Assembly (NCBI GenBank): GCA_030066455.1
Contig: JASJBQ010000042.1
Span: forward strand, 1-18,901
DNA: 18,901 nt
Reading direction: 5' to 3'
Origin: Desulfobacterales bacterium
GTDB lineage: Bacteria > Desulfobacterota > Desulfobacteria > Desulfobacterales > UBA5852
The notes below the pieces were generated by a model, which was not told the origin of the DNA, did not search any database, and saw nothing but the letters and a program-made list of their open reading frames with translations. Numbering within the stretch: position 1 is the stretch's first letter; each line of letters starts with the position of its first letter. The translations under genes and the position numbers were made by a program. This document shows positions 6,426 to 14,832 of this stretch, piece by piece.

Positions 6426-7007
6426 ATGAAATCGAAACGCCGTCTGCTGGGAATGATTCTCGGCCTGATCGTCGTTGCGGCCCTGATCGGCTGTCAACGA
6501 AAGGTTGTGAGCACCGAAGATACGCTGAGTCAAGCGCCCGAAGGGCCGTCGTCAACCTCCGGAACGGGGGACGGCGCCGGGTGGCGCGAAGAGGATATCG
6601 CCGGCGCCGGCGAGCGGGATTTGGACTCGGCCGCGGAGTTTACCACCGGCGATGGTGTGCTCATGAACCGTGAGCGTTTCATCAACGCCGACATTTTTTT
6701 CGAATTCGACAGTTCGACACTCAGCGCCGAGGCCGAGTCGATTCTAAGGGCCAAGGCCGAGTGGATGCGGCGTAATCCTTCCCTGGCGATCGTCATCGAG
6801 GGGCATTGCGACAACCGCGGCACCACGGAATACAACCTCGCGCTGGGCGAGCGTCGGGCGGAAAGCGTGAAGGGTTTTCTGATCGATCTGGGGATCGCGG
6901 AGACCCGCATCCGCACCATCAGCTACGGTGAGGAGCGTCCGCTGGCGCGGGGCGATAGCGAAGAAGCCTGGGCCAAGAACCGCAGGGCGCACTTCGAGTT
7001 CGATTAA
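6426..7007 (+). CDS. pal: Pal-like OmpA-family lipoprotein
   Basis: This codes for 193 residues. A lipoprotein signal peptide ends in LIGC with acylated Cys23. A Gly/Ser/Glu-rich linker (about 24-85) follows, then an OmpA/MotB-type peptidoglycan-binding domain (about 88-193) with FFEFDSSTL, GHCDNRGTTEYN (126-137), Arg144 and a closing NRRAHFEF. Asp129 and Arg144 are the expected diaminopimelate contacts. The mature protein should sit on the inner face of the outer membrane and bind peptidoglycan. Classical Pal is encoded at the end of the tol operon; here no tolQRAB or ybgF neighbour is present and the gene stands alone, so it may be an additional Pal paralogue. The ATG follows GAAGGGG at workable spacing. 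Confidence 0.85.
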   Translation: MKSKRRLLGMILGLIVVAALIGCQRKVVSTEDTLSQAPEGPSSTSGTGDGAGWREEDIAGAGERDLDSAAEFTTGDGVLMNRERFINADIFFEFDSSTLSAEAESILRAKAEWMRRNPSLAIVIEGHCDNRGTTEYNLALGERRAESVKGFLIDLGIAETRIRTISYGEERPLARGDSEEAWAKNRRAHFEFD

Positions 7008-7113
7008 CGGCTACCGGGTGGGTCTTTCGATTCTAACGGACAGTTCGGCGGCCTGATAGCCATCTTATGCAAGCGGCTTGTCGGCTGAGCGGCCAAGCGT
7101 GTGTGGCGTGACG

Positions 7114-7141
7114 GCCCGGACGTTGGCGGCTTTATCCGGGC
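7114..7141. terminator. Inverted repeat between convergent genes
   Basis: GCCCGGA and TCCGGGC form a perfect 7-bp stem with a 14-base loop, in the gap between the ends of the pal-like gene and the convergent DUF4124 gene. No T-run follows. Confidence 0.3.
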
Positions 7142-7216
7142 CTGCCGACCGACGTGAACGTACCTAAAAATCTGAAGCTTGAAGCCGCTCGCGGAACACC
7201 CCGCAATTACCACCCT

Positions 7217-8014
7217 TCAGAACCCGACCCGCCCGCGGCCGCCGCCTCGAAACCCGCCACCACCTCCCCGACGATATGCACGGTGCCCCTGGCGGCCGCG
7301 GCGTGACTCGTAGGATGAGTCAGAGCCGCCCGCGTACACCGGGCGATATCCCATGTAATAGGGGCTGGGAACCGCCCTGACCACCCGGGTCAAACCCGAC
7401 CGCACGCCGCGCTCGCGTTTACTGAGCCGCTGGCGGCCAATGCGCCTGTGCCGGCGAATGCGTGCCTCCTTCGAATCGTCGCCCTTACGGCCGCGTTGCC
7501 AGCCTTTATCGCGGCCATTTCTCCCTCCTCGGTCCCGGCGCCCCTGGCGGCGATCGCGATCAAATCTGCGCCCTCGATCGTAATCATCGACATAGCCACC
7601 ATAATCCCCGCCGTAATAGGTGCCCCAGTAGTAGGGATCATCGTAATCATAGCCGTCATCGTCGCTATATAGCGGTTCTTCCCCCTGATCATCCCGGGAT
7701 TTGGCCTCCCGCGCTCTTTCCAGACTTTCGTTCAGTGCCCGTTCGGTCTTTTCCAGTCGTCGAATGGTATTTTCCATGGCGCGCTGGTCAAAATAGCGAC
7801 GCTCGGCCGCCTGCACCTTTTCATCGGCCTCCGCGTCGTAGGCAATTTCCCCGCTGCGGCGGGCCGCGGGAACATCATCGTGCGGTGGTTTGTTGGAATA
7901 GTGGCGCACGCCATCGGCATCGGTCCAGGAATAGATGTCGGCTACGGCCATCGACGCCGTGGTCGCCGCGAGGCAGGCAATCAGAACCGATGGCACCAAG
8001 TTTTTGAAGCGCAT
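7217..8014 (-). CDS. Exported DUF4124 protein with low-complexity tail
   Basis: This codes for 265 residues from the ATG at 8014. A signal peptide ends near MAVA (cleavage after about residue 25). Next comes a DUF4124-type domain, DIYSWTDADGVRHYSNKPP (26-44), which is common at the start of periplasmic proteins in proteobacteria, and then a helical, charged segment (about 60-105). The rest is low complexity: an Asp/Tyr/Gly stretch (about 117-147), a strongly basic Arg/Gly/Asp region (148-205) and a glycine-arginine tail FRGGGRGRVGF. An in-frame ATG at 8068 would add 18 residues; the inner start is preferred because it gives a normal signal peptide, although its ribosome binding site is weak. 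The function is unknown. The tail suggests binding to a polyanion or to the envelope, which is inference. Confidence 0.8.
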   Translation of the reverse strand: MRFKNLVPSVLIACLAATTASMAVADIYSWTDADGVRHYSNKPPHDDVPAARRSGEIAYDAEADEKVQAAERRYFDQRAMENTIRRLEKTERALNESLERAREAKSRDDQGEEPLYSDDDGYDYDDPYYWGTYYGGDYGGYVDDYDRGRRFDRDRRQGRRDRGGRNGRDKGWQRGRKGDDSKEARIRRHRRIGRQRLSKRERGVRSGLTRVVRAVPSPYYMGYRPVYAGGSDSSYESRRGRQGHRAYRRGGGGGFRGGGRGRVGF

Positions 8015-8158
8015 GAGCGGGTTCACTTTGCGCACGAATTTATGCCCTGTGTCCATGCCGCCATCCAATCAGGGAGCAATAACCGGATCCAGCCACAGAC
8101 GCTTTGTCAGCCTCTGGGATGAAATCGTCTGGCGACCCGGTCTCTGCCGCTGCCACTA

Positions 8159-8674
8159 TCAGGGTTGCCACCAAAAGGACCAGTCGGCGCTCCCTCCGCC
8201 GCTGCGCTGAAAACCGCCCTCGGAACTCGCGTCGGAAGCTCCTCCGTCGTAGCTGAAGGCGATCATTTCAGTGCCACGGGGAGGGGAGAACTGTCTGGAA
8301 AAATTGAAGTTGGCAAGCCCATAGAACACGTCGACGCGGTGTCCGACACTCCATAGATGCTCCGTTTGAATAATGACACCTTCGGCATCGACAAAATGGG
8401 CTCGGATTCTCAGGAATTCTAACATTGGGAAATTGGCTATTTTTTTTTGGAGTTCGATATGACCGGCCATATCGAATTGATCCGACTCCCACTGGTAGTC
8501 GAAGATGACGGCGAGGTCCCCTGTTTGCCACCGGGCTTCGTGGGGACCGCCTGATTCTATGGGCACACGGCTTTCCGGCTTGGTCTGGCGACCGACGAGG
8601 TGCGATTTGATCCCATTGGCGCAAGCCATCAGTGAACACAGAAGCAGAATCAGACCAATCGCGCGGCACCCCAT
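8159..8674 (-). CDS. Putative lipoprotein of unknown function
   Basis: This codes for 171 residues. A short hydrophobic leader ends in a lipobox LMAC with acylated Cys18. The mature part looks beta-rich (AVIFDYQWESDQFDMAGHIE, then a region with LRIRAHFVDAEGVIIQTEHL) and ends with a Gly/Ser-rich stretch and the aromatic SADWSFWWQP. I do not recognise a family. The phrase FSYDGGASDASSEGGF near the end recalls secreted or surface proteins in general terms only. A promoter candidate lies at 8727-8754. It sits between two other exported proteins on the same strand. Confidence 0.7.
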   Translation of the reverse strand: MGCRAIGLILLLCSLMACANGIKSHLVGRQTKPESRVPIESGGPHEARWQTGDLAVIFDYQWESDQFDMAGHIELQKKIANFPMLEFLRIRAHFVDAEGVIIQTEHLWSVGHRVDVFYGLANFNFSRQFSPPRGTEMIAFSYDGGASDASSEGGFQRSGGGSADWSFWWQP

Positions 8675-8726
8675 GATGATTTTCCGTTGTCTTCGTTGGA
8701 TTGGGGAATTAAAGAATACCGTCTTA

Positions 8727-8754
8727 ACAGTAGCATCGATTGGTGCGACGTCAA
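8727..8754 (-). promoter_or_regulatory. Candidate promoter of the lipoprotein gene
   Basis: On the minus strand TTGACG (5 of 6), a 16-base spacer and TACTGT preceded by TGC lie about 55 bases upstream of the lipoprotein start. Confidence 0.35.
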
Positions 8755-8767
8755 CAGGCGCGAACCG

Positions 8768-9430
8768 CTATTGTCGGGGGCGGTCGATATCGGTCTCGCC
8801 TCCTGAAGGCGATGAACCGGTCATCGACGCCGGCATGCTATCCGGTTCGATCGGCTGGAATGCGGTGCCCTCGGCAGGCATCGAGCAGCATTCGCGTTGA
8901 AAGGCCAGCCGGGTTTCCAACGAATAGTGCCAGCGGTTGATGGTACTCTCCGGGTCCTCGAGTTGATAACCCTTCGCATCGCGGCTAATTTGTTCACGCC
9001 GCGCAAAATCGGCCTGGGCCAGCTCGGGGTCAAAAGCCAGGCTCTCCCAGATGTAGCGCCAGTAGTCGGTGCGTTTGAGGGCGACATACATTCGTTGCTG
9101 GGCGGGGTCGTAATAGCGGCCCTGGATGGGCAGCCAGGTGTTGGATTCAGGGGTCGCCACCCCCTGCTGGTTTTCGACCCGGGTGCGATAGTCGGCCAGT
9201 GATTCTTCCGGCTGCATTTCGACCCGGGCCAGGATGATTTCGGGGTCCCGCAACTGGGTTTCCGTAAATGCAATCCGATCCCGGTCCCGCGCGATCTGCG
9301 CTTCGACGCGGGCACAGCGCCGGCGGCGTTCATCGGGCGCGGTCGGGCAGTATACCAGGGCTTGCCCGTATACAGGCAGTGCCGTGGCCAGCAGGATGAG
9401 CGCGGTCAGTTTGGGCAGCAGGCTGGGCAT
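8768..9430 (-). CDS. Putative secreted protein of unknown function
   Basis: This codes for 220 residues. The signal peptide runs to about residue 24 (PVYGQA). The mature part starts LVYCPTAPDERRRRCARVEAQ, with two cysteines six or more residues apart that could form a disulfide. A helical charged region (about 32-90) follows, then a segment with YYDPAQQRMYVALKRTDYWRY that looks like a folded core, and two adjacent cysteines (ECCSMP) near 180. I recognise no family. The ribosome binding site is weak. The gene is divergent from the HSDL2-like gene and is the first of three minus-strand genes for exported proteins. Confidence 0.7.
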   Translation of the reverse strand: MPSLLPKLTALILLATALPVYGQALVYCPTAPDERRRRCARVEAQIARDRDRIAFTETQLRDPEIILARVEMQPEESLADYRTRVENQQGVATPESNTWLPIQGRYYDPAQQRMYVALKRTDYWRYIWESLAFDPELAQADFARREQISRDAKGYQLEDPESTINRWHYSLETRLAFQRECCSMPAEGTAFQPIEPDSMPASMTGSSPSGGETDIDRPRQ

Positions 9431-9522
9431 GATCGTACTTTCGGGTGTCGATCAGCATACGGTTGCCGATGCCCCTGCTTAGCATAAAAATAAAACGGGG
9501 CCAACATCCGCGGCCTGCCCGA

Positions 9523-9542
9523 CGCGGTTGACCGCGGTTGAC
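9523..9542. repeat. 10-bp tandem repeat at the -35 region
   Basis: CGCGGTTGAC occurs twice in direct tandem. The second copy supplies most of the -35 box of the promoter at 9538-9565, so a protein bound here would compete with or assist RNA polymerase. Confidence 0.45.
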
Positions 9543-9565
9543 AGGGCCAAGGCAAAATGTAGTAT
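9538..9565 (+). promoter_or_regulatory. Promoter of the SDR-iron ADH pair
   Basis: A perfect TTGACA, a 16-base spacer and TAGTAT (4 of 6) preceded by TG lie about 60 bases upstream of the SDR start. Confidence 0.55.
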
Positions 9566-9627
9566 GTGTGATCAACGTCGGCCACCGATGCCGGCGCCCG
9601 AAGCGCTGAAAGGAGGCGTTGCCGGCC

Positions 9628-10452
9628 ATGCTCAACCAAAAAACCCTGTTTGTCACCGGCAGCAGCCGGGGGATCGGCAAGGCCATTGCCCTGCGGGCGG
9701 CCCGCGACGGGGCCAATATCGTGATCGTTGCCAAAACCGAGGCGCCGCACCCCAAGCTGCCGGGCACGATCCATACGGCCGCCGAGGAGATCGAACGGGC
9801 CGGCGGTCAGGCCCTCCCGCTGGCGGTCGACATCCGCGACGCCGCTGCCGTCGACGCGGCCGCTGAAAAGGCCGCTGCCCGTTTCGGTGGCATCGACATC
9901 CTGGTCAACAACGCCAGCGCCATCAATCTGAGCGGCACGCTGGAGATCCCCCTGAAGCGCTTCGACCTCATGCACCAGGTCAACGCACGCGGCACCTTCG
10001 TGTGCGTCCAGGCCTGTCTGCCGTATCTGCAGCGAAGCGACAACCCGCACGTTCTCATGCTCTCGCCGCCGCTCAACATGGAGCCCCGCTGGTTCGGCCC
10101 CCACGTGGCCTACACCATGGCCAAATACGGGATGAGTATGTGCGTTTTGGGCATGGCCGAGGAATTCCGGCCGGCCGGTATCGCCTTTAATGCCCTCTGG
10201 CCGCGGACGGCCATCGCCACCGCGGCGGTGCGCAATCTGCTGGGCGGCGACGAAGCGGTCAAACGCAGCCGTAAGCCGGAAATCATGGCCGATGCGGCTT
10301 ACGCCCTGTTGTGCCGGAACAGCCGCGCGTGCACCGGCCAGTTTTTCATCGACGAGGACGTCCTGCGCGCCGAAGGTCAAACCGATTTCCGCAGCTACCA
10401 GGTCGATGCCCAAACGGCGCCGGAGGATTTGCTGCCGGACTTTTTTATCTGA
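9628..10452 (+). CDS. Short-chain dehydrogenase/reductase, HSDL2-like
   Basis: This codes for 274 residues of the classical SDR fold. The cofactor motif TGSSRGIG is at 10-17 and NNAS at 94-97; the catalytic residues are Ser147 and Tyr162-x-x-x-Lys166. The segment PHPKLPGTIHTAAEEIE (40-56), the LSPPLNMEP stretch and AYTMAKYGMSM are typical of hydroxysteroid dehydrogenase-like 2 proteins. Unlike the eukaryotic form it has no C-terminal SCP2 sterol-carrier domain. The substrate is unknown; lipid or acyl-linked carbonyls are plausible for this subgroup. The ATG at 9628 is chosen because AGGAGG lies 11 bases before it; a TTG at 9619 is only two bases from the same site. The degenerate iron ADH gene follows after 16 bases, so the two are probably co-transcribed. 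Confidence 0.9.
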   Translation: MLNQKTLFVTGSSRGIGKAIALRAARDGANIVIVAKTEAPHPKLPGTIHTAAEEIERAGGQALPLAVDIRDAAAVDAAAEKAAARFGGIDILVNNASAINLSGTLEIPLKRFDLMHQVNARGTFVCVQACLPYLQRSDNPHVLMLSPPLNMEPRWFGPHVAYTMAKYGMSMCVLGMAEEFRPAGIAFNALWPRTAIATAAVRNLLGGDEAVKRSRKPEIMADAAYALLCRNSRACTGQFFIDEDVLRAEGQTDFRSYQVDAQTAPEDLLPDFFI

Positions 10453-10468
10453 GCCGGATTGGCGCGCG

Positions 10469-11656
10469 ATGCGGAGCTTTGATCTGTTCTTGCCCACCCG
10501 GATCGTTTTCGGACCCGGACGACTGGACGCTCTGGAAACCACCGACCATATCCCGGAGGGCGCCCGTACGATGATCGTCATCGGCGCGGCCGGTGCCATG
10601 CAGCGTGAGGGCTACCTGGCTCGGGTCCAGGGGCTGCTGGCCGCGCGGGGGATACGGTCGTTGCTCTATGATCGCATCCGCGGTATTCCCGAGACGGCGC
10701 AGATCGACGAAGCCGCCGAACGGGCGCGGGCGAAGGCGGTCGATTTTGTCGTCGGTCTGGGGGGCGGCAGCAGCATTGATGCGGCCAAAGCCATCGCGCT
10801 GCTGGCACGCAATCCGGGGCGCTGCCGGGATTACCTCGACGGTGGTTGCCGCGATGGGAAAACGCCGGGGCAGACACCGCTGCCGGTGGTCGCCATTCCC
10901 ACCACCGCCGGTAGCGGTGCGGAGACAGCCCCCCACTGCGTGATTGCCCGCAGCGCAAAGGGCGCGAGGCGCGAATGGCGCCATCCTTCGTTGGCGCCTC
11001 ACCTGGCGGTTGTCGATCCGGACCTGACCCTGAGCGTACCGGCGGATATGACCGCCCTAGCCGGCGTGGTCGCTTTTTTCAACGCCGTCGGAGCGCTGCT
11101 CGCCACCACGCGCCAGCCGGCCGCCGACCTGCTGGCGCTGGAGGCTGTTCAGATCATCGCCCGCTTCCTGCCTCGGGCGGTGGCCGACGGCGGAGACCGG
11201 GAGGCCCGCCGCCTGCTCATGTGGGCCGGGACGGCGGCCGGCCTGGGCGCATCGCTTGCATCCGGCCTGTCGCTGCAGTCACTGGCCCGTGCCCTGGGCA
11301 GCCGCCTTCCGGAGCTGTCTCACGGCGCCGCCCTGACGATCCTGGCTCCGGCGTATTTCGGCTGGCTGGAGAAGGTGTGTTCCGAGCGGTTCGACCTGAT
11401 CGCCGCGGCCATGGCGTCGGCCGCCGATGACCTTGATACCGAAGGCGCCGTGGGTTTCCGCGACGTCCTGATCGAACTGATCCGCGCTTGCGGTCTTGGA
11501 AGCGCGCCGGTCGCGGCCCGGGGGGTGAGCGCGGTTCAGGCGGCCGAAATCGCCCGTACGGCACTCGATGACATGGGAAGACATTTCGATGCGACGCCGG
11601 TTTCCATGCGCCCGGCCGATGCCGAAACGATTCTGACGGCGGCCCTTAGCCAATAA
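10469..11656 (+). CDS. Iron-containing alcohol dehydrogenase family protein with lost metal site
   Basis: At 395 residues it is full length for the iron ADH family. The N-terminal Rossmann half is intact: PTRIVFGPG at 9-17, GLGGGSSIDAAKA at 97-109 and IPTTAGSGAE at 143-152. The metal half is not. The usual Asp and His of the TGMDALTH motif read Val201 and Asn205 (ALAGVVAFFN). The next ligand His is Gln270 and the catalytic His is Arg274 (LSLQSLARALG). Only the last His (285, in LSHG) remains, shifted by one residue. The frame is unbroken and the rest is well preserved, so this is not simple decay. It may be a non-metal enzyme, a cofactor-binding regulator or a subunit partner of the SDR 16 bases upstream. 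The ATG at 10469 has no clear ribosome binding site; translation may depend on the SDR gene. Confidence 0.85.
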   Translation: MRSFDLFLPTRIVFGPGRLDALETTDHIPEGARTMIVIGAAGAMQREGYLARVQGLLAARGIRSLLYDRIRGIPETAQIDEAAERARAKAVDFVVGLGGGSSIDAAKAIALLARNPGRCRDYLDGGCRDGKTPGQTPLPVVAIPTTAGSGAETAPHCVIARSAKGARREWRHPSLAPHLAVVDPDLTLSVPADMTALAGVVAFFNAVGALLATTRQPAADLLALEAVQIIARFLPRAVADGGDREARRLLMWAGTAAGLGASLASGLSLQSLARALGSRLPELSHGAALTILAPAYFGWLEKVCSERFDLIAAAMASAADDLDTEGAVGFRDVLIELIRACGLGSAPVAARGVSAVQAAEIARTALDDMGRHFDATPVSMRPADAETILTAALSQ

Positions 11657-11755
11657 CGTCTCACGGGGCGCGATGTTCCTGCCGGGATCGGTTGGCGATG
11701 CCGGAAGACAACGCTGGAGATGCGTCATGGCGATTTCCAGGTTTAAAGGCGAAGA

Positions 11756-14026
11756 ATGAAGGCAACCCCATCCAGTCATGCACGCTGGCATTATCTGGCC
11801 GCCCTCCTGCCGGCGGGGTTGTTCGTGTTGTTGGCCACCGGACTCCTGGGCACCGCCGCCGGGCAGGTGCGCCATTGGGAGATCGACTGGGTGCCGACCC
11901 TGGGGGTGACGCTGGCCCTGCGACTCGACGGGCTGAGCATGCTTTTCGGTCTCGTGATCACTGCCGTGGGCACCATTGTCACGGTCTATTCCGGCGCTTA
12001 TCTGGGCGAACATCCGCATAGCGGTCGCTATCAGGTGCTTCTGCAGGCCTTTATGCTGGCCATGCTGGGATTGGTGCTGGCCGACAACCTCATCCTGCTG
12101 TTCGTCTTCTGGGAGGTGACCACCTTCACCTCATTCCTGCTGATCGGTTTTACGCACGGCGCGGCCGATGCCCGTGAAAGCGCCCGCCAGGCCCTGTTTG
12201 TGACTGGGGCCGGCGGTCTGGCGATGCTGGCCGGTTTCATCCTGATCGGCCAGTCGGCCGGCACCTACTCCCTGACCGCAATGCTGACCCAGGGCGACGA
12301 TCTGACCCGCTCGGCCCTTTATCCGGTCATGCTGGCGCTGGTACTGGCAGGCGCCTTCACCAAATCGGCCCAGTTCCCCTTCCACTTCTGGCTGCCCAAT
12401 GCCATGACGGCCCCGACCCCCATCAGCGCTTTCCTGCACTCGGCCACCATGGTCAAAGCCGGCATCTATCTGCTGGCCCGCCTGCACCCCGTCCTGGCCG
12501 GACCGCCGGCCTGGACGATTACCCTGACCCTTTTCGGTGCGCTCACCGCCCTGACAGGGGCCGTGCTGGCTTACGGGCAGACGGATCTGAAGCGTGTGCT
12601 GGCCTATACGACGCTCATGGCCCTGGGCATGCTGACCCTTTTTCTGGGAGGGACCCATACCGCGGCCTTGGTGGCGGCGGCGACCTTTTTTCTCGTGCAT
12701 GCCATCTACAAGTCGGCCCTTTTTCTCGTGGTGGGCATTCTCGATCACGAAACCGGCACCCGCCAGTTGGATGCCGTTCGCGGGCTTGTTCGCACCATGC
12801 CCTGGACCGCGGCGGCCACCGCCGCCGCGGCACTCTCCATGGCCGGCTTCCCGCTTTTCTTCGGTTTCGTCGGCAAGGAGATCATATACGACGGTGCGCT
12901 CAGTATGGATTTTATGCCCGGCCCGGTTACGGCGGCGGCGGTGGCCGCCAACACGCTCATGACGGCTGTGGCCGGCATCCTTTTCGTGCGCCCGTTTCTG
13001 GGGCCGGCCACCAACGGCCAAGCGGCCCATGAAGCCCCGGCGGTGATGTTTGGCGGCCCGCTGTTGCTGGGAGGCACCGGTATTCTCTTCGGTATTATTC
13101 CCTGGTGGGTCGCCCGCTGGCTCGTCCAGCCGGCTGTCCGGGCCATTAGCCGCGACGGCTCGCCGGTGACCTTGTCCCTTTTTCACGGCCTGAGCGTGCC
13201 GCTGCTCCTCAGCATCGTCACGCTGAGCGTGGGCGTGGTCTGCTACCTTGGACGGGGTTGGATCGGAAGGCTGGTATCGTGGGCCGATCGGCATTGGCCG
13301 CTTCCCCTGGACGCCGTCTACCAGGCCTGTCTCGGCGGCGTGCAGTGGATCGGTCGTCTTCAGACCCGTTGGTTGCAGAGCGGCTCGCTCCACCGCTACC
13401 TTTTCGTGGTCATGGCCACCTTCGTGGGACTGATTACCTGGGCACTCGTGGTCGGCGGCCAGCGACCCACCATGGGGTCCTTCCCGTCACTCGGCCTCCG
13501 CGACGGGCTGTTGGCCGGACTCATTGCGGCCGCTGTGGTCGCCGTGGTTGCTACGCGCATACGGCTGGTGGCCATCGCCGCGCTGGGTGTCGTGGGGGCC
13601 GGCCTGGCCCTGATCTTTCTGATCTGCGGAGCCCCTGACGTGGCCCTCACCCAACTGCTGGTGGAAACCCTGACCGTCATCATCGTGGCGGTTGTCCTGC
13701 TGCGGCTGCCCGACCTGCGCTCGCGGGAATGCGGCGACCGACCTGTGCGCATCGCCGATGGCCTGTTGGCTCTGGCCGCGGGCACTGCCGTGGCCGCGGT
13801 GCTGATCAACGCCACCGCGGCGCCCCTAGACCGCACGGTGACCGCGTTTTACGAACAGCAGAGTCTGGCGGCCGCCTACGGCCGCAACATCGTCAACGTC
13901 ATCCTGGTGGATTTCCGGGCGCTGGATACCCTGGGCGAAATCACGGTGGTGGCGTTGGCCGGTCTGGCGGCCTACGCCTTGATCCGGCGAGGCCGCCGGC
14001 GTCGGGGGGGCACATGGGAACCCTGA
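11756..14026 (+). CDS. mrpA: Mrp Na+/H+ antiporter subunit A
   Basis: This codes for 756 residues with many membrane segments, close to the usual 770-800 for MrpA. The N-terminal two thirds is a NuoL-like proton-translocating unit with Glu120 in [12 protein letters not shown], Lys203 in [12 protein letters not shown], Lys234 in MVKAGIYLL and Lys319 in HAIYKSALF. The C-terminal part has the DUF4040 (MbhD-like) motif [17 protein letters not shown] (about 625-641) and an MbhE-like end with [11 protein letters not shown] (about 718-728). So the A subunit is the fused form. It is the largest subunit of the cation/proton antiporter, which exports Na+ in exchange for H+ in the inner membrane. It is the first gene of the operon and its start has only AAAGGCGAAGA upstream. 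mrpB overlaps it by 13 bases. Confidence 0.95.
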   Translation: MKATPSSHARWHYLAALLPAGLFVLLATGLLGTAAGQVRHWEIDWVPTLGVTLALRLDGLSMLFGLVITAVGTIVTVYSGAYLGEHPHSGRYQVLLQAFMLAMLGLVLADNLILLFVFWEVTTFTSFLLIGFTHGAADARESARQALFVTGAGGLAMLAGFILIGQSAGTYSLTAMLTQGDDLTRSALYPVMLALVLAGAFTKSAQFPFHFWLPNAMTAPTPISAFLHSATMVKAGIYLLARLHPVLAGPPAWTITLTLFGALTALTGAVLAYGQTDLKRVLAYTTLMALGMLTLFLGGTHTAALVAAATFFLVHAIYKSALFLVVGILDHETGTRQLDAVRGLVRTMPWTAAATAAAALSMAGFPLFFGFVGKEIIYDGALSMDFMPGPVTAAAVAANTLMTAVAGILFVRPFLGPATNGQAAHEAPAVMFGGPLLLGGTGILFGIIPWWVARWLVQPAVRAISRDGSPVTLSLFHGLSVPLLLSIVTLSVGVVCYLGRGWIGRLVSWADRHWPLPLDAVYQACLGGVQWIGRLQTRWLQSGSLHRYLFVVMATFVGLITWALVVGGQRPTMGSFPSLGLRDGLLAGLIAAAVVAVVATRIRLVAIAALGVVGAGLALIFLICGAPDVALTQLLVETLTVIIVAVVLLRLPDLRSRECGDRPVRIADGLLALAAGTAVAAVLINATAAPLDRTVTAFYEQQSLAAAYGRNIVNVILVDFRALDTLGEITVVALAGLAAYALIRRGRRRRGGTWEP

Positions 14027-14430
14027 TCCTCAAAACGGCCACCCGGCTTTTGACCGGTTTGATTCTGGTCTTTTCGGTCTACCTGCTTTTCCGGGGGCAT
14101 CACTCCCCGGGGGGCGGTTTTGCGGGCGCCCTGGTGGCCGGGACCGGATTTGCCCTGTTTGCGATTTCCGATGGGGCGCAGGCCCTGCGGCAGGCCCTGC
14201 GGATCGACCCCCGCCGCCTGACGGCCGTGGGTCTGCTCACCGCCCTGGCCGCCGGTATAGCAGCGGTGCTGCGCGGCGAACCTTTTTTGACGGGCGTCTG
14301 GTGGGGGCCGGGAAAAGGGGCTGACGCCCAGGTCATCATCGGGACGCCGGTGATCTTCGATATCGGCGTCTACCTGACGGTGCTGGGAGCGATTCTGACC
14401 ATCGTTCTGGTGCTGGAGGAGGAGGATTAG
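14014..14430 (+). CDS. mrpB: Mrp Na+/H+ antiporter subunit B
   Basis: This codes for 138 residues with about four membrane segments. The MrpB signature [10 protein letters not shown] is at 29-38, and a charged end LVLEEED closes the protein. The ATG at 14014 is preceded by a G-run and lies inside the last codons of mrpA (13-base overlap), so its translation is coupled. It is a small structural subunit of the antiporter complex, with no independent transport activity known for the family. Confidence 0.95.
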   Translation: MGTLILKTATRLLTGLILVFSVYLLFRGHHSPGGGFAGALVAGTGFALFAISDGAQALRQALRIDPRRLTAVGLLTALAAGIAAVLRGEPFLTGVWWGPGKGADAQVIIGTPVIFDIGVYLTVLGAILTIVLVLEEED

Positions 14431-14433
14431 ACC

Positions 14434-14832
14434 ATGGAGCCGGTGATGGCCGTTCTGGTGGGGATCATGGTGGCCGGGAGCGTCTACCTGATCCTGGGAC
14501 GTAATTTGATTCGCTTCATTTTCGGGCTGGTGCTGGCCAGCAATGCCGTCAATCTGCTGCTCTTCACGGGCGGACGGCTGGCCGAACCGTCGCCGCCGCT
14601 GATCCCTGAAGGTTCCCTGACGCCCGCGGGTCCGGTGGCCAACGCCCTGCCCCAGGCATTGATGCTGACGGCCATCGTCATCGGTTTTGCGCTGCTGGTA
14701 TTTATCTTCGTTCTCTTTTACCGGGCCTACCAGGAGATCGGCACCGTCGACACCGAGTTTATGCGCCTGGCCGAACCTGTCGATGATGTGACGCCGGCCC
14801 CCGCCTGCCCGATCGATACGAAAGAGGCCTGA
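14434..14832 (+). CDS. mrpC: Mrp Na+/H+ antiporter subunit C (NuoK-like)
   Basis: This codes for 132 residues with three membrane segments, homologous to complex I subunit NuoK. The family motif PQALMLTAIVIG is at 73-84, and RNLIRFIFGLVLASNAVNLL at 23-42. A GGAGGAGG ribosome binding site at the end of mrpB precedes the start by a few bases. The stop overlaps the mrpD start by one base. The acidic, Pro-rich C-terminal tail (about 110-132) is not conserved in type and is probably exposed. Confidence 0.95.
   Translation: MEPVMAVLVGIMVAGSVYLILGRNLIRFIFGLVLASNAVNLLLFTGGRLAEPSPPLIPEGSLTPAGPVANALPQALMLTAIVIGFALLVFIFVLFYRAYQEIGTVDTEFMRLAEPVDDVTPAPACPIDTKEA

Noticed and set aside
9406..10599. 397-codon antisense open frame across the SDR gene
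   Set aside because: The plus strand carries a complete SDR with all catalytic residues; the antisense frame has no recognisable domain.
12131..13393. 420-codon antisense open frame across mrpA
   Set aside because: It mirrors the conserved mrpA coding sequence and has a hydrophilic, low-complexity translation with no ribosome binding site.
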